Below, in pieces: positions 1 to 8,737 of a stretch of DNA of 27,009 bases. Position numbers and translations under genes: made by a program. The stretch is from a virus. Each line of letters begins with the position of its first letter. Within the stretch, counting starts at the first letter, position 1. Under the pieces are notes generated by a model. That model was given only the letters and a program-made list of their open reading frames with translations. It did not search any database and was not told the DNA's origin. The stretch lies in the IMG/VR virus record IMGVR_UViG_3300036781_000412, positions 1 through 27,009 of that record, one strand, 5' to 3'.

Positions 1-41
1 CCCCGCTCGGGAGAAGCGGACGGCCCACGTAGACTGCGCCC

Positions 42-611
42 GTGCCTCGCAAATCCAACCGGCCGCCCGACGACAGCTCGCGCCGCCGCAAACCTGCCGA
101 GATACGGGCGCGTGCGCGTGCTCGCGGGAAGCAAGGGACCGACCGGCCAGCCACGGAGCTCTCGTCCCGCCGCGCCAAACGGCCGCCGAAGCAGCAGGCG
201 CTCTACGACCGGCTCGATGAGCTCTTCGCGGCGATGTCCGGCGGCACGCCCGTGGCCGAGGCTCTGCGCGAGCTCGGCCACGACTGGCGAACCTTCTCAC
301 GCCTCTGTGAAGCTGAGCCGGAGGTGCAGCGGGGCTATGATGCGGCGGGTGACGCCATGATCCAGCACTGGGCGGCCGAGATCCTCACCATCAGCGACGA
401 CAACCGGCACGATACGCTGGTGGACGACAGGGGCAACGAGCGGCCGAACACCGAGTGGATCAACCGCACCAAGTTGCGCGTCGATTCCCGGAAGTGGCTG
501 CTCTCCAAGCTGAAGCCTGGGCGGTTCGGCGACAGGATCGACGTCACGACCGATGGCAAGGAGATCCCGTACCCGGTCGTCATGATGCCCGCGCTGGATC
601 CGCGCCGATGA
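42..611 (+). CDS. Terminase small subunit
   Basis: This is the probable DNA-recognition subunit of the packaging motor; it would bind the packaging site and load the large terminase. The protein has 189 residues. Residues 1-50 are very basic and probably disordered. Residues 50-105 look like a helix-turn-helix region (ALRELGHDWRTFSRL). The C-terminal half carries the arrangement usual in Sf6-like small terminases, with RVDSRKWLLSKL at 146-157 followed by GDRIDVTTDG at 163-172. The start is GTG at 42, because an in-frame stop lies at 30-32. No Shine-Dalgarno sequence is visible, but TAGACT at 30-35 could be a -10 element for a leaderless transcript. The stop overlaps the next gene by ATGA, and the large terminase lies two genes downstream. 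The family call rests on motif pattern and position. Confidence 0.85.
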   Translation: MPRKSNRPPDDSSRRRKPAEIRARARARGKQGTDRPATELSSRRAKRPPKQQALYDRLDELFAAMSGGTPVAEALRELGHDWRTFSRLCEAEPEVQRGYDAAGDAMIQHWAAEILTISDDNRHDTLVDDRGNERPNTEWINRTKLRVDSRKWLLSKLKPGRFGDRIDVTTDGKEIPYPVVMMPALDPRR

Positions 612-1096
612 ACGACGACGACGGACTCTCCGAGCCGTTCCGCCCCTGGCCGAAGCCTGCCCAGGATCACGGCAAGGCCAGCAAGCACCTCAAACGCACC
701 AAGACCCTCAGTCGGGGCGGGGCCAAGCGGCGCCGCAACAAGATGCCGCACGAGGAGCGCCGGTCCCGGTTCAAGGGACACGGCAAGCCGAAGCCGCCGA
801 AGGAGCCAACGCGGGTCAAGCGGCCGCGCCGCTCGCCCTACCTGCATCCCGAGTGGATCGCCCTGCGGGACGTCGTCATGCTGCGTGCCCGGGGCGGTGA
901 TCCGGCCAAGCGGCCGATCTGTGAGCACTGCCACCGACGGATCGCCCGGCAGATTCACCACCTGGTCTACGCGCCCGGCTCTGGCTGGCGCAAGCTGATC
1001 GTGCCCAAGGAATGCCTCGAGGCGGTCTGCGTGACCTGTCACGCCGAGTATCACCCACACCTGCGCCCGTTCGGCCCAGCCAAGGGCGTTAGTTGA
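608..1096 (+). CDS. HNH endonuclease-like protein between the terminase genes
   Basis: A 162-residue protein starting at ATG 608, which overlaps the stop of the small terminase gene (ATGA), so the two are probably translationally coupled. Residues 20-80 are rich in Arg and Lys. The C-terminal part has an HNH/zinc layout: Cys105-x2-Cys108, a His117-His118 pair, then Cys141-x2-Cys144-His145 and His149. The residue before the second cysteine pair, where Asn is common in the family, appears to be Glu (LEAVC). HNH nucleases beside terminase genes are known to assist cleavage at packaging sites in many cos-type phages; that role is inferred here from position. A free-standing homing-type nuclease is the alternative. 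An upstream in-frame ATG at 455 lies inside the terminase gene and is unlikely to be used. Confidence 0.82.
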   Translation: MNDDDGLSEPFRPWPKPAQDHGKASKHLKRTKTLSRGGAKRRRNKMPHEERRSRFKGHGKPKPPKEPTRVKRPRRSPYLHPEWIALRDVVMLRARGGDPAKRPICEHCHRRIARQIHHLVYAPGSGWRKLIVPKECLEAVCVTCHAEYHPHLRPFGPAKGVS

Positions 1097-1156
1097 GAAG
1101 GTGTCCGCGCGGTTGCCCATTTTCGCTGAATACTCGCGCGGTGCGCATTCTCATCT
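1097..1156 (+). other. 60-bp gap before the large terminase gene, with a short inverted repeat
   Basis: This gap separates the HNH gene from the large terminase gene and is somewhat richer in A and T than its surroundings. CCGCGCG at 1105-1111 can pair with CGCGCGG at 1135-1141 across a 23-base loop. There is no Shine-Dalgarno sequence upstream of ATG 1157. CATTCT at 1146-1151 sits five bases before that ATG and could be a weak -10 element, but no convincing -35 accompanies it. The gap may hold a promoter, an operator or part of a packaging site; the sequence alone does not decide. Confidence 0.3.
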
Positions 1157-2707
1157 ATGGGTGAGGCTGAGTGGCGCGAACGCGCGGTGATCCAGGCACC
1201 GGCATGGCCGCACGCGAAGGCGGATCCTCGGACCTGGGTGCCGCACGCCGGATTCCAGACGCAGTTCATGGCCGCCAACGTGTTCGAGGCGCTGGGTGGC
1301 GGGGCCGCTGGTCCGGGCAAGACGGATGTGCTGCTCTGGCTCTGGATGCGGTTCGCCAACAAACCGTGGATGAAGGTGCTGATCCTGCGGCGCACCAAGC
1401 CGGAGCTCCTCGAAATGCGGGACCGCGCGGTCGAGTACTACCGGCCGTTCGGCGGCACGTGGAGGACGCAGGACGAGCGATTCCTGTTCCCTGGCGGTGG
1501 CTGGGTGCGGATGGGCTACTGCGATCGGTACGCGCACCTCGAGCGGTACATGGGGCTGGAGTACACCGGCGTCGGTTGGGACGAGCTCGGTCAGGTGCCG
1601 CAGGAGCGCTGGTGGACTCGCATACTGAGCCGGATCCGGACCAGCGACGTCGAGGCGCGGGACTACCTGATGGCGCGGGCCACGGCCAACCCCGGCGGCG
1701 AGGGCCACGCCTGGGTGAAGCGGCGCTTCATCGCCAAGTGTGGTCGAGACGGCAGCCGGATCTACACCGATGCGGACACCGGGGAGTCGCGGCAGTTCTG
1801 CCCGGGCCTCATCACCGACAACCCGTCGATCGACCCGGGATACATCCGCCGTCTCCGGGCCCTGCCGGAACGGGAACAGAAGGCGCTCATCTACGGCGAC
1901 TGGGATGCCGCCGAGGGTCTCGCCCTGGAGGAGCTCGAGTGGCGGATTCATGGGCGGCCGGTGCTGCGCTCCATCCCGACGGGCTGGCTGCAATGGGGGT
2001 CGTTTGACTGGGGATTCAGCCACTGGGCGGTCTTCGTCTGGTTCGCCAGTGACGAGCTGGGGATGGTGCATGTGCTCGACTGCGTCTGGGTCCGGCGCCT
2101 CCTGCCCGCACAGATCGCCGAGCGCGTGGCCGAGTTCGTCCCGGTGGACCAGCTCTCGATCATCTACGCCTCGCCGGACTGCTGGAATGTCGATGGCAGC
2201 AAGAGCGACTCCAATCCGGTGATCGCGGACAAGCTGATTGAGGCGGGCTGGTCGATGACCAGGGCCAATACCGACCGGATCCAGCGGCTCGCGGCGAGTC
2301 GGGAGATCGTCAGCTACAAGAAGCGGGACGGGATGGGCGGCGACACGATGCCCGGGATCCTGTTCCACGACACGCCAGGTGTGCGGCGCCTCTTCACGCA
2401 GCTGGGCGAGATGGTGACGGATCCGGATGACCCGGAGAAGGTGCTCAAGGTGGACATCAACCCCACGACGTTCGAGGGGGGCGATGATGGCTGGGACAGC
2501 TTCAGCTTCGGTGTCGCCAGTCGGTACGACGCCGGGCAGGCGCCCGAGAAGGCGCCGATTCATGCATTCGACAAGGCGGCCCTGGCGGCCACCGCGGACG
2601 CCCAGCGTCGGCATACCAGCAAGCTGCTGGATGGCGAGACGGTACACCGTGGCGATGGTTCCTATGACCCCGACGGGCCGCTCGAAGGCGGCTGGGAGGT
2701 GCTGTGA
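1157..2707 (+). CDS. Terminase large subunit (packaging ATPase and nuclease)
   Basis: This is the motor that pumps DNA into the prohead and cuts the concatemer. The 516 residues contain both expected domains. The ATPase has a Walker A motif GGAAGPGKT at 48-56, a Walker B segment GVGWDEL at 138-144 (Asp142, Glu143), and the coupling-type motif TANPGG at about 176-181. The RNase H-like nuclease begins at GSFDWGFS (Asp284), continues through YASPDCW near 338 (Asp341), and ends with GWDSFSFG (Asp447), giving the acidic residues expected at the metal site. The length is normal for the family. ATG 1157 has no clear Shine-Dalgarno sequence. The stop overlaps the next start, so the downstream membrane protein is probably coupled to it. 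Confidence 0.95.
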   Translation: MGEAEWRERAVIQAPAWPHAKADPRTWVPHAGFQTQFMAANVFEALGGGAAGPGKTDVLLWLWMRFANKPWMKVLILRRTKPELLEMRDRAVEYYRPFGGTWRTQDERFLFPGGGWVRMGYCDRYAHLERYMGLEYTGVGWDELGQVPQERWWTRILSRIRTSDVEARDYLMARATANPGGEGHAWVKRRFIAKCGRDGSRIYTDADTGESRQFCPGLITDNPSIDPGYIRRLRALPEREQKALIYGDWDAAEGLALEELEWRIHGRPVLRSIPTGWLQWGSFDWGFSHWAVFVWFASDELGMVHVLDCVWVRRLLPAQIAERVAEFVPVDQLSIIYASPDCWNVDGSKSDSNPVIADKLIEAGWSMTRANTDRIQRLAASREIVSYKKRDGMGGDTMPGILFHDTPGVRRLFTQLGEMVTDPDDPEKVLKVDINPTTFEGGDDGWDSFSFGVASRYDAGQAPEKAPIHAFDKAALAATADAQRRHTSKLLDGETVHRGDGSYDPDGPLEGGWEVL

Positions 2708-3144
2708 TGTTCGTAAGTCTCTGGCTGGTGGTGCTGGTGGCCTGTCTGATGGGTACGGCCGGTGGGTTCCTGCTCGGGCTCGGCGCTGAGCGTCGCGTCT
2801 CCCAGGCGGTGACGCGCAACATTGTCAAGACCGCGCTGGCGTACCAGCCGCCGGGAGAAAGCCCCGCCGTTCGTACCGTTGAGCGTCGATCCAACCCGAT
2901 CGTGCCGGAGCCTGTCGGTCACGAGCGCCCGCGCGACACGTTCGAGCGCGAGCCGGAGCCGGATCAGTCGGTCATCCCGCAGGATCGTGGCGCCGCCGAT
3001 TTCAGCGAGGCCGAGATCACGGCCGGGACCGAGCAGCTGGAGGAGATGTATCGCCTCCAGGACTTGCCAGCCCCGGATCTGGCGACACTGCGGCAACACG
3101 CCATGCAGCTGCTGGCTGGCGAACCCGTCGAAGGGAGCATGTGA
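2707..3144 (+). CDS. Small single-pass membrane protein, unknown role
   Basis: A 145-residue protein when started at ATG 2707, which has GGAGG at 2695-2699 seven bases upstream. A GTG at 2704 is possible but too close to that site. Residues 2-28 form one hydrophobic helix (FVSLWLVVLVACLMG onward). The rest is hydrophilic, rich in Pro, Glu and Arg, and probably disordered until an acidic helical tail around 100-140. It could be a minor virion protein or a lysis-related membrane protein, but nothing here shows holin or spanin function. It sits between the large terminase and portal-module genes and overlaps both neighbours, so it is expressed with the packaging genes. Confidence 0.75.
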   Translation: MFVSLWLVVLVACLMGTAGGFLLGLGAERRVSQAVTRNIVKTALAYQPPGESPAVRTVERRSNPIVPEPVGHERPRDTFEREPEPDQSVIPQDRGAADFSEAEITAGTEQLEEMYRLQDLPAPDLATLRQHAMQLLAGEPVEGSM

Positions 3145-3527
3145 TGACCAAGCGTGCCAATGCCCACATTCCCGATGCCTACAACATCCACCGGCCCGTC
3201 GGCGGCGACCTCCAGGAGGGCGCCGCGGTCACCAGTGACGTTCCGGCGATCGCGGATGTCACCATCAGTGGCGCGGGGATGGTCCGGATCTGGGGCAAGT
3301 GCGACGTGGACGGGACGCTCAGCTTTGCCTACCTCAACTGGGGGGCGAACGGCGTCTACGACACGCCTGCGGCGGACGATCTCGACGTCACAGCGGACAC
3401 CGAGTTCAGCCAGGTGCTTCAGCTGCTCGGTGAGCGCGGGATCCGGCTGACCGTCACGCCCGCCGATGACGGGACCGTGACCTACCTCGATGTGGCGGCC
3501 TGCGTCGGCCTCATCGCGACCTCGTGA
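3144..3527 (+). CDS. Hypothetical protein, beta-rich, head region
   Basis: A 127-residue protein of unrecognised family. ATG 3144 is preferred over GTG 3141 because GGAG at 3134-3137 then sits six bases upstream. The sequence alternates short hydrophobic and polar stretches with many Gly, Asp, Thr and Val (for example VTISGAGMVRIWGKCDVDG), which suggests a beta sandwich. There is no signal peptide or membrane segment. It lies directly before the portal gene and overlaps it by GTGA, so a small virion or head-assembly component is plausible. This is inferred from position only. Confidence 0.65.
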   Translation: MTKRANAHIPDAYNIHRPVGGDLQEGAAVTSDVPAIADVTISGAGMVRIWGKCDVDGTLSFAYLNWGANGVYDTPAADDLDVTADTEFSQVLQLLGERGIRLTVTPADDGTVTYLDVAACVGLIATS

Positions 3528-6004
3528 CCGCTCCCGCTGGACGGCCAATGCCAGCCGGGCAACCGGCGCAACAGCCCGCAGGGCCGTCACCGATCGAGCT
3601 GGCAGCCATGCGGGCTCGCGGTATCGCGCCACCGGGACCGGCAATGGCGCCGCCCGTATCAGGCGCCGATCAACAGCCCTCCACGCAGCCAGGCGACATC
3701 AACGGTCCGCCACAGCCGGTCACGATGTCGAGCGTCGGCCAGCAGAACCCGGTGCCCGCCCTGCGGCAGAAGCCGGATCAGCCGGACGACCTCGATGGCA
3801 GCCGGGCCGCGTTCGCCTGGACCCGCTGGAAGAGTCAGGACGCCATTCACGCGGTCCGTGACCGTGCGATCGAGGAGATGGTGCGGATGCTGGCGGGCCA
3901 GCAGTGGTACGTCTGGTACGCGCCGATGGGCCGCTTTGTCGATGTGAGCCGGTTCTTCAGTGAGGACGAGCGCCGGTGGCGGCAACGCCCGGTGTTCAAC
4001 CGGCTGATGCCGTGGTTCATGATGACCCATGCTCGCATGGTCGAGAACCCGCCGATCTGCACCTTCATCCCCGGGCCGGACCAGTTCGACGCGGACCTCG
4101 CCGAGACGATGGACAACCTGGCGAAGCCGCTCTGGCGGACGATGGGCATGGTGGACGCGAACGACCGGATGTGGATGTGGGTGATCGCGAGCGGGACCGG
4201 GTATATCCGGCTCGGCCTCGATCCCAACGCCGGCGACCTCGAGACGTGGACCGGGATCGCGCCAGTGCCGGTGCTCGACGCGCGCATGCAGCCGATGCGC
4301 GACCCGAACAATCCGAACCAGCCGCTCACCATCGTGCGCGAGGATGTTCCGCTCGATCGCGACGGGCAGCCGCTGGCCTTCGTCACCATGCAGGGCCAGT
4401 TGATCCCGACCGGCCAGCCGCACGCCGAGCGCGAGGGCGCGCTGGTGCCGTACGTATACAGCCCGTTCAGCGTCCGCGGAGAGTGGAATGACGCGCCGTG
4501 GCACCGCAAGAGCTGGCACCAAACCCTCGATTACCTGACGCCCGAGAAAATCTTCCAGGTGTGGGGCGTGCGCGTCCAGCCGGAGGCGCTCGGCACGACC
4601 GGCGACGGCGGGCAGCTGGAACGGATGATGTTCGGCCAGGGCAACTTCGGCGCGAACCTCCAGCGATTCGGTTCCGAGATGTCGGCGCCGCAGACTGGGA
4701 CGGACCAGTACGTCCGCGTGCTGACCACTTACGACGCCCCGAACGAGTCCACGCCCGGCATGAGCGAGTCGCTCGAATCGCCCGGCGGACGGCTGCTCGT
4801 CGTGACCGGCGACCAGACCGTGCTCTACGACGGCCCGCGTCCGATCCGCTGGCCCTACACCAGCCCGATCCACCGCTGGGATTTCGTGCGTCTGCCGGGT
4901 AGTAACAACGGTCGGACGCCGCTGGAGCCGCAGGTGCAGCCGCAACGCGCGTACAACCGCGGCTGGGCGCAGATCCTGGAACACCGCAATCTGGTCACCA
5001 ATCCGATCGCCCTGGTCGATCGCGGCAGTGGTCTCGGCGCCGTGAAGGTCACGAACCAGCCGGGCAAGCGGTACATCGTGACCGCGCGACCGGGTGTGCG
5101 GCCGATGGAGTGGCTCGCCCCGCCGGCGCTCGGCCAGGACGTGTACGAGACGCAAGAGCTCCTGCTCAAGGAGCTGACCGATATCGGCTCGCTCAAAGGC
5201 ACCGAGGGCGCCCCGCCGCAGACCGATGCCAGCGGCGAGCTCATCAAGGAGCTGCGGTTCAACAGCGACCGTGTGTTTGGGCCGACGATGCGCCGGGCGG
5301 TCGAGGAGTACGGCCGGTTCACCGAGACCATGATGGCGATGATGCCGCTGGTGTACAGCCGGGCGAAGGTGATCTCCGTCGCTGGCGATGACAACGTCAG
5401 TCGCACGGTCACGGTCTACCCCGAGCTCTTCCAGATGGGGCATGTGAAGGTCGTCCCGGACGTCGAGTCGATGATCCCCGATGGCCTGAGTGAAAAGCAG
5501 CAGGACGTGTTGGAGATGTACCGCGAGGGGCTCTTCGGACCGATCGGTTCGCCGCAAGCGATCCGCTCCTTCATGGAGCTGAAAAACTTCCCGAACCGCA
5601 GCCGCGCCAGCCGTCCCGGTGGGCCGAACCGCTCGACGGCCGAGCAGCAGGTCGGCAAGCTCGTGCAGGGTGTCGCCGCGGCCCAGCTGCCGTGGTTCCC
5701 GTGGTACGACGTGACCACGTTCCTCGACGTCCTCGAAAATTTCATGTGCGGCCCGGATTTCCTCAAGACCACGCCGGTGATCCAGCAGCAGTTCGCGATG
5801 CGCTGGCAGCAGATCAAGTATCAGCAGGCGCTCCAGATGCAGGCCATGATAGCACAGCAGGCCGCGGCGGCCGGACCACAAGGCGGCGGTGCCGCGCCCG
5901 GTGGCGGCAGCAAGGGACCGCCGACTCCACCGATGGCACCCAGTCCGGCCAGCGCGCATGCGCCGTCCGGTGTCTCTCCCCAGGCGTATCCCACCAACCC
6001 GTAA
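3524..6004 (+). CDS. Portal protein
   Basis: This is the ring protein at the capsid vertex through which DNA enters and leaves and to which the tail attaches. The 826 residues are in the size range of large portals of short-tailed phages (P22 portal is about 725). The first 85 residues are Pro/Ala/Gln-rich and probably disordered. From about residue 95 the protein has a portal-like layout: an aromatic helix (GQQWYVWYAP), a long alpha-beta body, and a helical region near 520-640 that should contain the crown or clip. The last 60 residues are Gln/Ala/Gly/Pro-rich. It lies between the terminase and the scaffold and capsid genes, as expected. The start is GTG 3524, coupled to the previous stop; an in-frame ATG at 3548 is an alternative. 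Confidence 0.85.
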   Translation: MTAPAGRPMPAGQPAQQPAGPSPIELAAMRARGIAPPGPAMAPPVSGADQQPSTQPGDINGPPQPVTMSSVGQQNPVPALRQKPDQPDDLDGSRAAFAWTRWKSQDAIHAVRDRAIEEMVRMLAGQQWYVWYAPMGRFVDVSRFFSEDERRWRQRPVFNRLMPWFMMTHARMVENPPICTFIPGPDQFDADLAETMDNLAKPLWRTMGMVDANDRMWMWVIASGTGYIRLGLDPNAGDLETWTGIAPVPVLDARMQPMRDPNNPNQPLTIVREDVPLDRDGQPLAFVTMQGQLIPTGQPHAEREGALVPYVYSPFSVRGEWNDAPWHRKSWHQTLDYLTPEKIFQVWGVRVQPEALGTTGDGGQLERMMFGQGNFGANLQRFGSEMSAPQTGTDQYVRVLTTYDAPNESTPGMSESLESPGGRLLVVTGDQTVLYDGPRPIRWPYTSPIHRWDFVRLPGSNNGRTPLEPQVQPQRAYNRGWAQILEHRNLVTNPIALVDRGSGLGAVKVTNQPGKRYIVTARPGVRPMEWLAPPALGQDVYETQELLLKELTDIGSLKGTEGAPPQTDASGELIKELRFNSDRVFGPTMRRAVEEYGRFTETMMAMMPLVYSRAKVISVAGDDNVSRTVTVYPELFQMGHVKVVPDVESMIPDGLSEKQQDVLEMYREGLFGPIGSPQAIRSFMELKNFPNRSRASRPGGPNRSTAEQQVGKLVQGVAAAQLPWFPWYDVTTFLDVLENFMCGPDFLKTTPVIQQQFAMRWQQIKYQQALQMQAMIAQQAAAAGPQGGGAAPGGGSKGPPTPPMAPSPASAHAPSGVSPQAYPTNP

Positions 6005-6016
6005 GGAATGCTGACC

Positions 6017-7297
6017 ATGTTTCGCTCCCTGTTCTTCACACCCGACGCCGATCCGGCCTCCGGTGCTCCGAACGCCACACCGGCCGTCGATAGCGCCGCT
6101 GCACCAGCAACACCAGCTGCACCAGCTGCACCCGCGGTCTCTCCGATCGCCGCCGCCATTGCCGCGGCCCGCGACTCGAACAACAACCCCGTCATCGACA
6201 CGACGCGGGTGCAGGCCGCTGGCCCCGCGGCGGACGGCCAGAACCCGACGATCGACGTCGACGGCATCGCGGCCGATCTCAAGGCCGCCGGTGAGCGCAA
6301 CCCGGACGGCACGTTCAAGGCCGCACCGAAGCCACCAGAGGGCGCGGTCGCGGCGCAGCTGGCCCCGGATGGTGATGTCGATCCGAACGAGACGCAGGGC
6401 GCCGACGGCAAGCCGGTGTTCACGCTGCTGTACCCGAGTCGTCAGCCGGGCGGCGCGCCGATCGAGGTCACGACCGATGATCGTGAGGAGTATGAGCGGC
6501 ACCAGCAGATGTACAACGGGTACATGCGGAACCGGGACCTCGACGCGCTGGAGGGTGAGGTCGAGCGCAAGTCGGCGTCCCTCGAAGAGACGGCCGCGCT
6601 GATTCAGCACTCGCCGGTTGCGTTCGTGGCGCGCTATCTGGCACCGACGGCCCGGCAACAGCTCCTGATGTCGCTGATCTCCGATCCGGCGGTTGTGACG
6701 AGCCAGGAGGATCGGGACCGGCTCCAGCTCGTGCTCCAGGACGAGCGCGAGGCGCGCACGGTATTCGCCGAACAGCGTGCGGCCGCCATCGAGGCCGAGC
6801 AGGGTGCGAAGGAGACGGTCCGCGTCCAGCGCGCCGTCGCCCAGAACACGAAGGACGTTCTGAACGCACTCAACGACTGTGTCCCGGCTGGGCTGTCGGG
6901 AGAACAGCGGACCGTGTTTATCAATGATTCACGACGCGCGCTGGCGCAGTATGCCCGCTTGCAGAACCTGCGCACGATCGACCCGACCGTCGTGCCGATG
7001 GTCTTGAAGCAGCGGATTGCCGCCTTTGGTGGCGATCCGGACGGTGCAGCAGATCGCATCGCCGCCCGTACCCGACGGGCGGCAGGTCTCCCGAACGGAG
7101 CAGCCCCGGCCCGCCCAGGCGCGCCAGCTGCCCAACCGACCGGGGACCAGCTCGTGCAGGGCCGCCGCGCGAGGATGGCCGGAGCGAAGGTTGCTCCCGC
7201 CGGAGCCGGGGCACCGCCGACCGGGATTCCCACGCCCCCCAAGGGGCAAGGCGTTCACGACCGCGCGGCATGGGCTCGAGCGCAGTACGGCAAGTAG
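6017..7297 (+). CDS. Probable scaffold (capsid assembly) protein
   Basis: This is the likely internal scaffold that templates capsid assembly and is then removed. ATG 6017 is chosen because AGGA at 6004-6007 lies nine bases upstream; ATG 6008, three codons earlier in the same frame, would have that site abutting it. The protein has 426 residues, with an Ala/Pro-rich N-terminal stretch (about 10-45), a long charged and helical central region (about 150-285, rich in Glu, Arg, Gln and Ala, likely coiled coil), and an Ala/Pro/Gly-rich tail ending in a short basic segment (DRAAWARAQYGK). Low complexity, helical content and position between portal and major capsid genes all fit a scaffold. There is no protease motif. 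The call is by context rather than by a family signature. Confidence 0.7.
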   Translation: MFRSLFFTPDADPASGAPNATPAVDSAAAPATPAAPAAPAVSPIAAAIAAARDSNNNPVIDTTRVQAAGPAADGQNPTIDVDGIAADLKAAGERNPDGTFKAAPKPPEGAVAAQLAPDGDVDPNETQGADGKPVFTLLYPSRQPGGAPIEVTTDDREEYERHQQMYNGYMRNRDLDALEGEVERKSASLEETAALIQHSPVAFVARYLAPTARQQLLMSLISDPAVVTSQEDRDRLQLVLQDEREARTVFAEQRAAAIEAEQGAKETVRVQRAVAQNTKDVLNALNDCVPAGLSGEQRTVFINDSRRALAQYARLQNLRTIDPTVVPMVLKQRIAAFGGDPDGAADRIAARTRRAAGLPNGAAPARPGAPAAQPTGDQLVQGRRARMAGAKVAPAGAGAPPTGIPTPPKGQGVHDRAAWARAQYGK

Positions 7298-7324
7298 CCC
7301 CGGCCCGACCAACACGAGGTACTC

Positions 7325-8671
7325 ATGGACCCAGTCCTAACTACCGACGTCACTGAAGCCATGAAGATCATCTTCAGTGACCCGGTTATCGAGCAGTTCA
7401 TCATGGAGAGCGAGTTCGCCTCCCTGGTGCAGCGCGACACCAGTGTGCCGATCATCCAGACGACCGGCGGCCGCTGGGTCGAGATGGCGCATTTCTGGCG
7501 TTCCGCTGGTGGCACCGGCGCCCGCGGGGAAAACGAGTACATCCCGCAGACGTCGAAGCCCGAGTTCAAGAACAGCAAGATCAACCTCCGCAAGATCATG
7601 GGCACCGTCGAGATGACGGGCGACACGATGAAGCGGGTGCAGTCTGGCATGAGCGCCTTCATCGACTACATGGAGAAGTCGCTGCCGGAGCTCGTGAAGC
7701 GGCTCAACAGCAACGTCGACCGCATGTACCTCGGCGACGGCTCGGGCGTCCGCGCCCGCGTCAACGGCGCGCTGACCAATGTCAGTGGCAACACCTACGT
7801 CGTGAAGCTGAAGTCGGCGTTTGGCGTGGATGGGTACGGCGGCGCCTGGACACTGTTCAACGAGGGCGACCTGCTGGTGGCTGCGGCCGATGCGGCCGGG
7901 ACGACGCTCCGCACCTCGGGCGGTCTCCGGTCGGCCACGGTTATCGACCTGATTGACGATGACGACGATCCGGGTATCGTGGTCGAGTTCCCGAACGCGG
8001 GCCTCGACGGCCAGTGGGCGGACGGCGACTACATCGCCGGTGGCGACGAGGCCGGTCTCGACTTCGTGCAGTCCGATGGGACCGACCGCGAGATCGCGGG
8101 CATCCTGGCGGCCGTGGACGACGGCGGCATCATCGCTGACTACAACAACATCACCCGCGGCGCGAACGAGAATCGGCTCTGGAAGGGGCTGGTGCTCGAT
8201 GCGAGTGGCAATCCGTGGCAGGGCATCGCCAACGAGGAGCTGTTCGTCTACGCCGATGACCAGTCGCAGCGTCGCGGCCAGGGCAAGCCCGATCAGATCC
8301 TGTTCAGCCAGTCGGCGCAACGCGCCTACTGGAAGAGCCTCAAGACGGATCGGACGTTCCCGGACCCGCGCGCCTACACCGGCGGCAAGCCGTCGGCCCT
8401 GACCGTCATGCTCGGCGATCGCACGCTGCCGTTCAAGATCGCCCGCAAGCTGCCGGCCGAGCTCTCCTATCTGCTCGAGATGGCGTCGTTCAGCCGCCTC
8501 TCGCTGCATCAGTGGGAGTGGGACGACAACACGGGCTCGCTGTGGAACCGGATCATTGATTCCACCGGCCCGAAGGACGCCTACTTCGCCGTGGGCATGA
8601 TGTACGAGCAGCTCTTCTGCAAGATCCCGCGTCACAACGTCCGGATCGAAGGGCTCAAGCAGGTCAAGTAG
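7325..8671 (+). CDS. Major capsid protein
   Basis: This is the shell subunit of the head. The 448 residues are the usual size, and the gene follows the scaffold gene. The N-terminal part (IEQFIMESEFASLVQRDTS, then RWVEMAHFWRSAGGTGARGE at about 50-69) and the helical stretch at 97-135 resemble an N-arm, E-loop and spine helix of the HK97 fold. Residues about 150-270 are beta-rich with an acidic run (DDDDDP) and may be an insertion domain. The C-terminal third (QILFSQSAQRAYWKSL onward) looks like the P and A domains. The start has GAGGT at 7316-7320 four bases upstream. A strong hairpin follows the stop. The fold assignment is inferred; abundance in virions would confirm it. Confidence 0.82.
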   Translation: MDPVLTTDVTEAMKIIFSDPVIEQFIMESEFASLVQRDTSVPIIQTTGGRWVEMAHFWRSAGGTGARGENEYIPQTSKPEFKNSKINLRKIMGTVEMTGDTMKRVQSGMSAFIDYMEKSLPELVKRLNSNVDRMYLGDGSGVRARVNGALTNVSGNTYVVKLKSAFGVDGYGGAWTLFNEGDLLVAAADAAGTTLRTSGGLRSATVIDLIDDDDDPGIVVEFPNAGLDGQWADGDYIAGGDEAGLDFVQSDGTDREIAGILAAVDDGGIIADYNNITRGANENRLWKGLVLDASGNPWQGIANEELFVYADDQSQRRGQGKPDQILFSQSAQRAYWKSLKTDRTFPDPRAYTGGKPSALTVMLGDRTLPFKIARKLPAELSYLLEMASFSRLSLHQWEWDDNTGSLWNRIIDSTGPKDAYFAVGMMYEQLFCKIPRHNVRIEGLKQVK

Positions 8672-8681
8672 TCGCCGTGAA

Positions 8682-8708
8682 GCGGGTCGTCGGTCTCCGG
8701 CGGCCCGC
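8682..8708 (+). terminator. Hairpin after the major capsid gene (terminator or attenuator)
   Basis: GCGGGTCGTCGG (8682-8693) pairs along its full 12 bases with CCGGCGGCCCGC (8697-8708), including two G-U pairs, around a TCT loop. It begins 11 bases after the major capsid stop and is followed by a modestly T-rich run (CATTTCATT). No uninterrupted U tract follows, so partial termination or mRNA stabilisation is more likely than full termination. The next gene starts 30 bases downstream. Confidence 0.6.
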
Positions 8709-8737
8709 CACCTCATTTCATTCGGGAGAGCCTGACG

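Noticed and set aside
1105-1141. Inverted repeat as a terminator before the large terminase gene
   Set aside because: The seven-base arms are self-complementary CG runs with a 23-base loop and no U tract, too weak to call a terminator.
3659-6658. 999-residue open frame on the minus strand
   Set aside because: It runs antisense across the portal and scaffold genes, its product is Arg/His/Leu-rich with no recognisable domain, and such long antisense frames are expected in DNA with GC-biased third positions.
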